From Bremia lactucae (taxonomy: Eukaryota > Oomycota > Peronosporomycetes > Peronosporales > Peronosporaceae), in the NCBI RefSeq assembly GCF_004359215.1, contig NW_027152196.1, positions 559,662 through 623,661 on the forward strand: a stretch of 64,000 bases of DNA, read 5' to 3'. The translations under genes and the position numbers were made by a program. Of the stretch, positions 1-9,944 are shown one piece after another (the first letter of the stretch is position 1; the number at the start of each line of letters is the position of its first letter). The notes beneath the pieces are model-generated. The model searched no databases, was not told where the DNA came from, and worked only from the letters and a program-made list of their open reading frames with translations.

Positions 1-546
1 ATTAATGATCTAGTGCTACTCTCTACGGTAAACTTACCTAAGCGATTAGTCACTAATGTGGGTAGCAGTAAACTACTACCCAAGTTCATTGGTCCTTTCC
101 GTGTACTGCATCGCAGAGGCAATGCGTACACAATAGAATTGCCACGTAGGATGCGAACGCATCCTACGTTTTACGTTGGTCGGCTCCGCCCGTACCATCA
201 GTACGCGGCTTCTTCCGAGGACGGATTTGACCACCCTTTTCAAGAATCCCCAAAAGATTCTTGTGATCGCAAACCAGATTTTCATGTTGAGCCTGAAGTT
301 TCTCATGCCGGTTTCGAATATCCTCGAAACTACGATGAGCTGACGACAGCTCATCGCGAACAGCATGATACTTCCGTTCGTACTCCAACATGGAGTACGC
401 ACTCTTCGAACGGTCTTCCAACCGCTCGATATGGTGAGCCTATACCGTCTGCTCCAACGAGCGACGCTTGCCGCGCTCGTGGTCAAGTCCCTCCTCATAA
501 TCATGGAGGAAGTGATCGGTTTTGTCGATCTTCGACATTAGATTAG
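1..546 (+). pseudogene. Integrase C-terminal tail and linker, family A (5' part outside window)
   Basis: This is the end of a Ty3/Gypsy pol polyprotein. Residues such as VTNVGSSKLLPKF and GPFRVLHRRGNAY match the GPY/F-like tail that follows the DDE core of chromovirus integrases, which binds DNA during cDNA insertion. Then comes RMRTHPTFYVGRLRPYHQY and a low-complexity linker. The frame stops at 546, before the chromodomain, which continues in another frame at 522. The same stretch recurs near 9071, 30056, 45940 and 54110. The beginning of the element lies outside the window. Confidence 0.8.
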
Positions 547-1830
547 ACATACGGTTCGGATCTAATTTTCCTCCTCCACCACAACCATTGGTGGATTCCC
601 ACGGTGGTCAGCGTTTCCTTGTGGAACGTATCCAGAACTACCGTGATGTGAAGGGGCAGCGAACGAGTTATCTTGTTCGCTGGCGTGGCTATCCATCTTC
701 ACATGACAGCTGGGAGCCTCATTCCCAGCTGGTTGCTGACGTTGAGGGCCTCGTCCGTCAGTATGACGAGACCCATCCGATGGTTCAGAAGGCCCATCGG
801 AAAACACGCGCCCCTGGCGCTTGTAGATCGATTGCAAAACGTCAATCGCATCTCGCATCTCAATAGAGATGGGAGCCCTTCCCCAGGGCGAAGGAAGGGA
901 ATAGACATCCCCTTTTACCCTCTTCAAGTCGTCAACACAACACGGACAGGGATCACCACACGTGAGACATGGAAGCTCAGCCTCACATGACAACCGATGT
1001 AATTTATACTTTGCACCGGTTAGAGTTCGTTTCTCAAACTTAACGCGATTCGCGTTAATTTTTGAAGCCAGGCTTCGCGTCCAATGTCTTTGACATTGCG
1101 AATGAACGCGCTCCAGGCTTGCATAAGCGAGACTTTATCTCGCTTATTATTGCCACTAAACCATCGATGCTTAAGAAAAGCATCGAGATAGAAATCTTCC
1201 TCAGCGCGAAAGTTCTTCGTGCTGGGATCAAGGCCATGTAGCTTTGTCGCGATAAATAAAGGATATTTATTGTGAGGAGTAGTTTCTCCAGACAAGCTAT
1301 TGATAAGCCGTTCTGGCAAAAGCCATGGCTTCTTTTCAGGGGCAAGATGAGACATTTTACTGTCTTCACTTCCCTGAGTGGTACCTACTGAAGCAGGGGT
1401 ACCATAAGAACTTTTATTACGATGGCTTACGCCATCGTCGTCACCTTGCACAGAAACACATGCAGGTGACCGTGTGGGAGATCGTACGGGCGATGAGGGA
1501 TCATCCTCATCGTCGGATCCAAATAGACTATTTACTTGTCTATCAGAATGAGCCCTCTCATTCAGCCGCCTGACGTCTATCCGGCGACTGTTCTATTCTC
1601 CCCGAATCGGCCATTTCGTCCCACTCGCATTCGTAGTCGATTACCAAAGGGGGGTCGTATTTACGTGGTGAATTACCACGTGCACTCGCAACATCTAGTG
1701 TTGTGCGAGTGGAAGACACTACGGCAGACATTCCGTCTGCCGCAAGAGATAACAGTGCGTCACCCGCAGCTGCACGAACCGCAGCCGAAGGCGCAGCGCT
1801 ATCGTCAACCCGCATGAGTTGATTCTTCAT
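164..1830 (-). pseudogene. Antisense accessory ORF (aORF), family A copy 1, broken
   Basis: The strand opposite pol carries a decayed reading frame that starts about 120 bp inside the 3' LTR. Blocks in order are an Ala-rich N-terminus (1830-1558, including LVIDYECEWDE), a middle block (1451-1020, including KDIGREAWLQKL), a cysteine cluster (993 to about 800, CLTCGDPCPCC) and a coiled coil (421-164, ERKYHAVRDELSSAHRSFED). The same protein blocks recur in the same place in the copies at 46011-47777 and 9723-10984, and the coiled coil also at 32440-32816, which argues against chance. Stops and frame changes separate the blocks, so this copy is not functional. The product is unknown; a nuclear regulator or Gag-like partner is only a guess. 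Confidence 0.6.
522..866 (+). pseudogene. Chromodomain of family A pol polyprotein
   Basis: Residues 32-86 of this frame form a chromodomain: FLVERIQNYRDVKGQRTSYL, then VRWRGYPSSHDSWEPHSQL and the closing helix GLVRQYDETHP. In chromoviruses this domain ends the integrase and steers integration to particular chromatin. The aromatic and W-x-G-Y...SWEP positions are kept. It belongs to the same element as the integrase tail just upstream but sits in a different frame, so a frameshift in the linker separates them. The opposite strand carries part of the antisense frame described at 164-1830. Confidence 0.85.
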
Positions 1831-1950
1831 GCGATAGAAATTTCAAAATGATGGTTCTGACCAATCAACATCGTTTTGAAAATTAAGTGGTCACATAGCG
1901 ACCACTCCATCTAATGACAGTAAGAGTGATAGTCGTTAAGGGAGGGGTGA

Positions 1951-2404
1951 TGTAACGGGGTGTAACGTTACATGAAATTAACACTTAAAGGTTATTAATT
2001 AATATATTATCTAAAAGGTACATAATATTTGCAGGATATTACTTTATATAGTAATATTCAGAATTCTTATCCATAAATAGGTATAGACCATTATATCTAT
2101 TTATTGCGCAGACTAATCAGCTGTAGGAGTAATCAAAGAAGAGTTACAGATAAGATAGAGATAAGAATTCAATTACATGTTTCGTATTAGGTTATAGTTA
2201 AGTTAGCATTTACAAAGATAGAAAAAGAGAAACTTAATTATATTAATACAGTTTTCATTTTACCCTCTTTAAGCTAGTTACCTTAAACGGAAGTCTTCCT
2301 CTGCACGTACTAGTGTACGTGAAATAACGTAAGGCACCACTCGCAACTGAGGCAAAGCAAAGTGGACTTGTACTGAGTAGTACAAGTCGTAGTGCTTCGT
2401 TACA
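1951..2404 (+). repeat. 3' LTR, family A
   Basis: The repeat begins TGTAACGGGGTG and ends CTTCGTTACA, giving TG...CA ends and a short terminal inverted repeat. A purine-rich tract (AAGGGAGGGG, about 1938-1948) sits directly before it, as expected for the plus-strand primer of a 3' LTR. Sister copies are at 2849-3287, 40659-41099 and 47892-48318. It closes the element whose integrase tail and chromodomain lie upstream. Confidence 0.85.
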
Positions 2405-2848
2405 ACCAATATATATTGCGAAACCTTTATGCAGGCCTTCCCAGCTTCGGTAGCTCGAAAGGCCTGCACAAAGACTTTGCAATATTAGCGTAATTTTCTT
2501 TGTAAAATAGCAGGGTGCTTTTCAGACAAGAAAATTACCAGCGAAAGCCGACAGAAACTGAAACATAAGGCAAGTTTCGCTAGCTTGCGCTCATGGTGAA
2601 TAGAAAAACCGAGCATTAAAATGCGCATACTCGAAAGCTACGCATGCACTTCCTTGACCAGCCAAATATTCTAGTTGTCTGGTAGTTTTTCTCGATCGTC
2701 AAGCAAATTTTCATTTGAGCCGATTATGTTCGAGTTTGAAATTTATATGGTCAGGTGTAGGAGCTGGTGCAGCCGAGAAAAGTTTAGATCCCCTTTTAGA
2801 CTTTGGTACACCCGAAAATTACATTTAGATACCGATAGCCTCACCCCT
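2405..2848. other. Spacer between two family A LTRs; no gene seen
   Basis: No convincing coding stretch is present. It holds an imperfect inverted repeat (2413-2439 with 2459-2485, 22 of 27 positions matching by eye) and, at about 2650-2737, a segment resembling the region upstream of the GH12-like gene at 20799-21525 (compare 21724-21803). It may be a remnant of host sequence caught between elements. Confidence 0.5.
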
Positions 2849-3287
2849 TGTAATGGGGTGTATCGTTACATGAAATTAACACTTGAAGTTGTTAAATAAT
2901 TTATTATCCAAAATGTAGAGAATATTTGGAGAATATTACTTTGCATGGTTTAACTTAAAAGGCTTATCCGTTCGCAGAGATAGACCATTCTTTCTTCTTT
3001 CTTCGTGGTCCAGTCAGCGCTGGACGCGCGTAAAGAGAGACAGATAAGACTTTATCACATGTTTTGTATTAGTCTATAATTAAGTTAGTATTAAATAGAT
3101 AGCACAGAAGAACTTTATTATATGAAATACAGTTCTTAGAAACCCTCTTTAAAGCAATTGTTTAGAAGAGAGTCTTCCTCTGCACGTACTAGTATACGAC
3201 GTGAAGTGACGTGAGGCACCACTCGCACTCAGGCAGTGCGAAGTGGACTTGTACTGAAGCAGTAGAAATTATTAGTGCCCCGTTACA
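2849..3287 (+). repeat. 5' LTR, family A (mosaic element)
   Basis: It starts TGTAATGGGGTGTATCGTTA and ends GTGCCCCGTTACA. The leader after it carries a primer-binding site and gag, so this copy acts as a 5' LTR. The matching 3' LTR is not family A: the next LTR downstream in the same orientation is a family C copy at 8548, so the unit is mosaic. Confidence 0.85.
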
Positions 3288-3289
3288 CC

Positions 3290-3307
3290 TGGTAGCACTT
3301 TGTAGTC
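3290..3307 (+). other. Primer-binding site, family A
   Basis: TGGTAGCACTTTGTAGTC starts two bases after the LTR end. The TGG start fits the complement of a tRNA 3' CCA end. The same first eleven bases follow the LTR of families A (41102) and C (19438, minus strand), suggesting one shared primer tRNA. The tRNA was not identified. Confidence 0.65.
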
Positions 3308-3428
3308 CGTCCAAGGACCACAGTTCCATCACCTAACATAAACATTAGATGATAATGGAAATAATCATCACGTTTCGCGTGATAGCTACTCCTTTCTAAG
3401 TGACACAGAAAGGAGTTTGGTCGAACGA

Positions 3429-4228
3429 ATGAGTTTGACCGTAGGGAACGATGCCATCTTGGCCATGCTGTCCGGTTTGGACAGAGATGTCCTCCATTAA
3501 ACCATCACCAAGTTCATACAAGATGAGCTTGACGAGGCGAAGAAGAAGGTAGTCTTGCTTAATCTGCAAGGCTCTTAACGGGCAGAACTGTTGAGGTTAC
3601 AACAAGTAGAGACCCTATACCTGGGATGATGCACACGCGTCGTATCGAAACCTAAGAGATTGACATCTCTAAGTATTGGGGAGTCGAAAAATACTCCCTC
3701 TAAAGATGGTTTGTCGATTTGGACGATGCCATAAGGGCTCGTCACATCGTCGACGAGCAAATCCAAGTCGCATTTGCTCAGTCAAATTTGGCAGGTCGTG
3801 TCAAAACTTGGGCATTAGCAATTAAGTTGCGCGAACCATATGTCTTTGGGTTGATAGAGGCTTTTTAAGCTCGGCTCAAACAGACGTTTGAACCGCCTAG
3901 GGCTGAGTTCAGAGCAGAGCTACCGAAACTCAAGCAAGACAAGCGTGCTGTACACGCTTATGCCCAGCACATACAACACTTAGCGAGTTGAATCACGAAC
4001 AATCCCAGTTCATGAATACACGTCGATTACGGTGCTCATGCAAGGTTTTACGGATGGTCCCGTAAAGACCCACCTCTTCCGCTTGGAACTGGATAAGCTT
4101 GAAGAATTAATATCCGTTGCGGAACAGGAGAACTTAAGCTTGATACAGGCTCAAGCTAGTTCGTCATCATATCGCCCTCCAAGACGACACGAATTGGGAG
4201 GTCCAGTTCCCAGTCACAGGCCGTGGTG
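3429..4228 (+). pseudogene. gag fragment, family A type
   Basis: The start ATG at 3429 opens MSLTVGNDAILAML, equivalent to the gag start at 41241, but stops after 23 codons. Gag core blocks follow in mixed frames: ARHIVDEQIQVAFAQSNLAG, FEPPRAEF, and near 4032 MLMQGFTDGPVKTHLFRLEL, the end of the retrotransposon gag domain. Gag forms the virus-like particle. The family A sequence stops near 4228, just before the CCHC knuckle would come, and joins family C protease sequence. Confidence 0.75.
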
Positions 4229-5561
4229 AATCGAAGAACGAGTACCAGACCGATCAGGACGAGCAAAGGCACGTCTATAAGAGTGACCTTTGGATCAGAC
4301 CTAGTAAAGAGGACGGGCCATCGAACGAGGTATTTGAGGCCGTCAAATACGAAATTGCGGAACCATTCTTAGTTGAGATCCTTCGACACGTCTTTAAATC
4401 TCCCGAGGATAACGTACAACTCCCGGAGATTTCTTGGGATCTGCTTCCTGCCAAATTAAAGGAAGAAAAGATCCACGAAGTCGTCACACCAATTCCGAAA
4501 GAGATTTTGGTGGACTGTTGCTCGTCGTTCACAATGACGAGAGCGTCCTAGAAACGGACAAAACGAAACGGGTCGCTGCTCAAAGCTGGGATGCCTTGAG
4601 AGACAGTCCGTTCTTTGAGGTTCTATTGAAACATCGCGATGTGTTCCCAGAAGAAGTGCCGAGCCGCCTTCCAGCACATAGGGGCATCGAGCACGATATA
4701 GACCTCATACACGGCCATTGCCTGGTCACACAATGCCAAGCGGCCATTGCCTGGCATTGTGTGACCAGGCAATGGCCGTTACCGAAAGAACAAGTCGATT
4801 GTATCGATGAGTTCTTCGACAAGCAAGCCAAGGCGGGACATGTGCGTGAGAGCAAATCGCCTTACTGCAGCCAAACCTTTTGTGTAATTAAAGCCACAGG
4901 TGGACAGCGCGCGGTCAATGCTTACAATAAGCTGAACACGGCGACCATACCGGTTCAAACGTCAATCCCGCGTAAATATGTTTTCTTGAGCTTCATGGGA
5001 AAGTCAACTATCTTTTCCGCATTGGATTTATAGGATGGCTACTATCAGGTCCTCATGACAGAGTCCGATGTAGCAAAAACGGCAGTAAGCACCACAAGCG
5101 GTATGCTTTGAGAGTGGCTTGTGATGCCCCAAGATTAAAAAAAACGCACCAGCAACATCCAACCGAGAAGTGGCTCACGTGGTGCATCAGCATCGTGCCT
5201 ACGCACCCCATTACTTTGACGATGTATTCGTGCATAGTAAGGCTGAGGACGGGCTGAGCGCAATAAAGTCACATAAGCGTCATTTAGACGCTGCGTTGCA
5301 GACTTTGAAGGACGCCCAATTGTACGTCAACTTGCAAGCGTGCGGCAAAGGGGTCCCTGAAATACCTGTGGTGGAATGCGTCGTAGGTACACATGGTGTG
5401 CAAGCAAACCCAGACAACGTAAAATCGGTAAAGGAATGGCCAATCTCACGACATGTTAAAGATTTGCGTCAATTCCTAAGGCTCGCTAACTACCTGCATA
5501 AGTATAACAAGAATTATGCTGAGCAACTTAAACCATTATCTGACCTCCATAAAGCCGGATA
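4229..5561 (+). pseudogene. Protease end and reverse transcriptase fragment, family C
   Basis: The sequence from 4229 matches the family C element at 16330-17400 (minus strand). It includes the pre-RT segment LLVVHNDESVLETDKTKRVA, the FPEEVPSRLPAHRGI region, VKATGG-type palm residues, a disrupted catalytic region (PHYFDDVFVHSK near 5207-5245) and the RT end YLHKYNKNYAEQLKPLSDL. Several stops and a 28-bp inverted duplication (4711-4779) break it. Only the stretch from about 5170 to 5562 reads open. The expected RNase H is missing; an inverted block begins at 5562. Confidence 0.8.
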
Positions 5562-7057
5562 GGGGTATGTGACCTCATTTGGATCTACATACCGCTTCAG
5601 ACGACCCAAGTAAAAGCTGAAGTGCGTCTTCATACACGGGAGAAGGGTGAGACTAATATTTAGGTCTCCAACCTCTTCTTCCACCATAAAGAACCCAACT
5701 AAATTGCGGCAACAACATCGCCGTATCTCCAGGTAGTACCGAAGTTACATATTTAGGTAGGGTAGCAGTTCTTAATAGTACTTCTCTCCCACTCTAAAGC
5801 CTTCAATATTTTGCGACCATTCGGTCAGCATATTCTTTTTTTTATCCTGTGCGCGTGTCGTCGCGTCACAAACTTTTCGTGGGATGGCTAATCGCTCATC
5901 CACAAAGCGTTGAGCTTCACTCACGCTTTTTGCATCTGACTCGCCTACGACGCCGCCGAGAGGTCGGTCATAGGACGTGATTTTATCGACCACTACTAAA
6001 CTTACAAAGTCACTAGGGCAAGCTTATGTCGTTGGGATGATATCCTCGCGAGTAATCGTCATATTGACGAAACTATGTCCCTCTTTTGCACCGATCGTAG
6101 TGAAAGGCCCTTCCCCACTAAGGTTCGGACTGCACACAAACGGGACTGGCGTCCGAAGAATGGTGCAGTCCGTATATATAAAACGGTGTCTCACCTGTAT
6201 TTGCTTGGACACTGTTATTTATAGCGAATTCCATAAATAACAATTGGTTGGTCCATTCTTTGGGAGTTGCTATCGTGCACAAGACATCCGCCACGACCCG
6301 ATTGGCACATTCTGTTTGGCAATCGGTCTGGAAATGATCTGCGGTTGGATCCCGGTCTGATACTTCTGACTCGGGCATCCCGTGTAGTCGATAAAGATGA
6401 TCCAGGAACAAGAGAGCTGCCTCCTTGCCTGTAATCGATTTTTACATGGTGCTGAATGCATCACTTTGCTCAGTCTATCTACAAATACGACGAGCCCCGT
6501 CCGACCCTTGTGGTCGGGCGGCTTCGCTAAACCTGGAGTCTACACTTACTGACTTCTAACAATCCGTTGGAATCGGTAGCGGCTTTAGTGGCGCACTGCT
6601 GGACAGTGTGAGCTAAAAGCGCTGACACTGTTTGCAAGAGCGAATATAGTTGGCTACCCCTATATATATATGTGGCCACCAAAAATCCCTCTGACACTTT
6701 AAACATGTGTTTTCACGACCCACATGCCCATTAAATGGTGCATCATGGAGCTCCCGAAGAATCATAAACTTGAGATCTGTGTCATGAGGGACATCAATTC
6801 TCAAAAGTTCACAAGGTGGCATCTGATGACATAACAGAACACCGCTGTAGCTAATGCGATTCACCTTAGCTTTCAAGTGCGACGGAAGTTTTTTTTTCGT
6901 CCACTGAAGTGATCTAACACCAGACGTAAATGTTCGTCCTGACTAAAGCCCTCTTTCTTTCAGAGGCGAATGAGCTCGATATGTGGTATGCCTTCATGGT
7001 TGCAACATTGACGCTAAAATTGTGCTTTAGCACTAGACACACTTTCCTGGTGATTTA
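5562..7057 (-). pseudogene. Inverted RNase H tail, integrase and linker of family C
   Basis: On the minus strand the block runs from the RNase H/integrase spacer (DFEVNHQES-like, about 7057) through the HHCC zinc finger (6876-6613, WWPHIYIGVANYIRSCKQCQ), the catalytic core (6411-6118, with SDRDP, then a deletion, then DHFQTDCQTECANRV), the tail (5993-5772) and YVDPNEVTYP near 5570. Sequence on both sides is the same element on the plus strand and resumes in register, so this is an in-place inversion rather than a separate insertion. About 480 bp of RNase H is also missing. Confidence 0.75.
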
Positions 7058-8312
7058 CCTCGAAGTCTTTGAGGAAATAGATGGTGATGCCGAGTCGAGA
7101 GTCAATCGGGTGAGGGAGATGGAGAAGGTGAAAAAAAAATCAGTCGAACGACTGCTCCCACCTTGAAAGCGACTCGGAGAGCGAGGGACACCACGCGAGT
7201 AACGCGGATCCCTTAGTATTATCTTCTCCAGAATGTCCAAGCGAGTGTTCAGGTGTTCATAACCCTGACGATTCTTCGCTCGGACCGAGGCCAGTCGCAA
7301 TACTTGACCCTCGAGATCCGCAATTCGTCGTTCGGCAGAGCTTAACTCCTGCGACTGAACGGAAGAAGCTACGGCAGCCGCGAGTAGGTGGGCTAAATGG
7401 ACTAGCAGCAGTAACTTAGTGAGAAGAAACAGGATTATAGTCCTTCCCATGATTTCTTTAACGCGCTAGCAGGCGATATTCTTTCGCTACGACCGCTGTT
7501 TCATCGCTTCGTGATGCGGTTGAAAGCGACGCGCGAATTCCGCCTCGTATTGGTCAGGCGTTTCATTTGAGCGCAACACGACCGAGATCGGGGAAATACG
7601 TCCAAGCGACTTCCACTGAACCTTCTATGAATTGAAGACTCCATCTTAATGATGGGCGTCTAGAATAGCGCGCTCTAGGAGTGACGCTCTTGGCCTATTT
7701 ACACGACGCCATTGAGATGAAGGGGGTATCAGTGATATGCCACCGTCACATTTCCAAGTTTAAAGTGACTAGCTTTTGACTTCGACTGAGCACGTTCACG
7801 TGTCGTCGGCGGAGCTTTAGACTCAGGTTCCTCTATGTCAGAACCATGATGGATAATGGTCTAAGCATGAGACGTTGTGGTTTATCGAACGGAGAAGCAG
7901 CCGTGCCTTTATGGGCGGTGTTCTTATTAATGGTCACAGCGCTAGCCAGCGCAGATGACGAGACAGAATTTATAATTTTGCTGTCTCCATGTTTGGAGCT
8001 ATGAGTGAAGTTTGGATGGGTAATAAAGCGCCGGCAACCTACCCCATTAGCTCGCTGCCCTCATCGCTACTATGAGGTGATGGCAGCAGCGTCTTCTGTA
8101 GTCGACAATGAAATGAGCGACGGGTCTACATCCTCACTATGAAGGTGGAATGGATCATTTAGTCCAGTTAACGCGACAGCAGCAGGAGCTGTCGACATTG
8201 TAACTGTGGCTTAAGGCGCCGGCGGCGTATTAACGCGGCTCGTGCACTTCGTGCGTGGTAGAGTGAGTGTCTTCGCAGACGACTCACCATTTTGGCCCCT
8301 TTTAGGTGGCAT
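7058..8312 (-). pseudogene. Antisense accessory ORF (aORF), family C copy Z, broken
   Basis: On the minus strand a start ATG at 8312 opens MPPKRGQNGESSAKT, matching the starts at 12176 and 52449. The C-terminal part (about 7390-7130) is open: a coiled coil (ERRIADLEGQVLRLASVRAK, then YEHLNTRLDILEKII) and an Arg/Ser tail (DPRYSRGVPRSPSRF). The same protein sequence occurs in copy Y at 13390-13600. The middle, opposite the chromodomain, is deleted here. The plus strand of 7058-7400 is the pol linker (DSESEGHHAS-type). The hydrophobic start of the open frame at 7450 is not shared with other copies. Confidence 0.65.
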
Positions 8313-8351
8313 GTTAGATTCTTTGAAAGACACAGGTAGCAAGGGTGAATG

Positions 8352-8449
8352 TGTAACGGGCTAAGGTTGCCCTAATCGGGCACCACCTGCACTGATGGAT
8401 GCGGGGTGTCTAAGCAGAGCGTGGCCGCATTGTGACGTGCCCGCCTACA
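8352..8449 (+). mobile_element. 98-bp mini-LTR insertion with 5-bp target duplication
   Basis: A TG...CA unit is flanked by GAATG on both sides (8347-8351 and 8450-8454). It consists of the first 25 bases of a family C LTR (8352-8376), 28 bases resembling the chromodomain-coding region (8377-8404; compare 51279 and 13296-13323) and the last 45 bases of the LTR (8405-8449). It interrupts the leader of aORF copy Z. The duplication shows that this short form itself was inserted, or that a longer insert collapsed without losing its ends. Confidence 0.75.
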
Positions 8450-8533
8450 GAATGAGAGAGCTAAGCGCCGCGCAAAGCAGCTCGCTGTTCCTCGGTCCTC
8501 TTTGAGGAATTTGCGAAATATGAATTCGTTCTT

Positions 8534-8547
8534 AAAAGGAGGGAAGG
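8534..8547 (+). other. Polypurine tract, family C
   Basis: AAAAGGAGGGAAGG abuts the LTR start at 8548. The element ending at 53045 has a similar tract (AAAAAGGAGAGAAGG) before its LTR. This is the usual plus-strand primer of LTR retroelements. Confidence 0.7.
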
Positions 8548-9070
8548 TGTAACGGGCTTAAGTTGCCCTAATGCAACACAGGCCCCATTAAGTACACATA
8601 GTGTACTCTACTTAATGGTCAATTATTTAACTTAAGTTATTAGACCTGCCATTCGGGTGTAGTTCACATTGCGACCCACCCTTGTGTATGTAATGCACAT
8701 ACGCGCAAATACCATCGAAGGGATGACGCCTAGCGTCATCCGTTACGCGATGTATTCAGAAAGATACGCTCGCAGTACATTAGTTTCTATCTACAGAGAT
8801 GGCGTCTTATTGTTTTTTAAAATAGGAATTTATATACTAAATACAATTAGATATAAATTAGTATTATACTTACTCTATACTTGATAAGTGCGCACGAGGA
8901 GCCGGATTACCGCTCCCGTGACGACACTTCTATCGATGTACTTCGTGAGTTGGGTGAGGTCGCTAAGGTACCCACCACAAACCTCACTGCACGTGAGAGA
9001 AGGCGTTAAGCGCTTCCTCGTTGTGCCCGAAGACGTGCGCGTGCGTAGCTTTAAGTAGCGCCCGTCTACA
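8548..9070 (+). repeat. 3' LTR, family C (C1)
   Basis: It starts TGTAACGGGCTTAAGTTGCC and ends CGCCCGTCTACA. It contains a 9-bp-arm hairpin (GGATGACGC/GCGTCATCC, about 8722-8742) that recurs in the other family C LTRs. It closes the mosaic element. The sequence right after it is an integrase tail of another family, so family D sequence is directly abutted. Confidence 0.8.
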
Positions 9071-9944
9071 CGGCCCGATTCGAGTATTGCACCGCCAAGG
9101 CTATGCCTACACGATCGCGCTGCCTCGTAGGATGTGTACGCATCTTAAGTTTTATGTTGGGCGTCTAAACCCTTACCATCAGTACGACGCTTCTTTCGAT
9201 TCCGAATGACCTGGAAAGGTCCAAGGCATCCGCTAAAGCCTAATGATCCCGAGCCAAAGCCTTATGGTATCGGGACAGAGTTTAATTCTCACGAACCAAA
9301 CATTTAACTCTTTCCTTCAAGAAAGAAATTTTCTGATGAGCTGTCACCAACTCGTTCTGAAGGGACTGATGTGTCCTGTCATTCGCCAGTTGATCAGTCG
9401 CAATCTGCGCACAACTTCTCAACTGGTCACGAGATAATTATTGACCGTTACCGCTTTTACTTGGTGATGGGATCGCTCGTGATCAATATCGTCCTTTAAA
9501 TAATAAAGGGCGTGATCAATTTCGATGTTGATTCGCGTTCGTCAAACGAGACGAACCCGACTTTCTCTTCTTCTCCACATCTATTGTCGGATCCATGTGG
9601 TGAGAAGTGTTTTCTTGCTGAAAACTTCTTGAACCACCGTGAGGTAAAGGGGGTTCGAACGAGTTATCTCGTTCATGGGCAAGTATTCACCCTCGCACGA
9701 TATTTGGGAACCTCGTTCCCAACTAATGATGGACGTTTCGGGTCTCGTCCTGCAGTACAACGAAACCTTCCCTCTTCGACAGAAGATCTATCGGAGAATC
9801 AGCGCTTCCCGCGCTCATAGAAAAATTAATGGTCTCAATCCCTTGACGCATTTTGTAAGAGATGATCGTCCTCCAATAGGAATTTTCAAGGGAATATGCA
9901 TCCTTAGGGACATGACCTGCACTTTTAAAACAGCATGGACATGA
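9071..9944 (+). pseudogene. Integrase tail, linker and chromodomain, family D
   Basis: The stretch begins inside the GPY/F-like tail (GPIRVLHRQGYAYTIALPRR, ending near LNPYHQYDASFDSE), passes a Ser/Pro-rich linker and reaches a chromodomain at about 9605-9765: CFLAENFLNHREVKGVRTSY in one frame and SPSHDIWEPRSQLMMDVSGL in the next. The conserved tryptophans remain but a frameshift splits the domain. The 5' part of the element is absent, cut at the LTR end at 9070. Confidence 0.75.

Noticed and set aside
562..800. Minus-strand continuation of the frame opposite the family A chromodomain as part of aORF
   Set aside because: The wording differs between copies 1 and 46559-46720 and falls in different frames, so I do not claim this part as conserved; only the Cys block and the coiled coil on either side are supported.
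7055..7450. Minus-strand frame starting with a hydrophobic stretch that looks like a signal peptide
   Set aside because: The hydrophobic start is not present in the equivalent place of copies X and Y; only the coiled-coil and Arg/Ser part is conserved, so it is treated as aORF, not as a secreted protein.
8669..8884. 71-codon plus-strand frame
   Set aside because: It lies wholly inside the family C LTR, and the other LTR copies do not keep it open.
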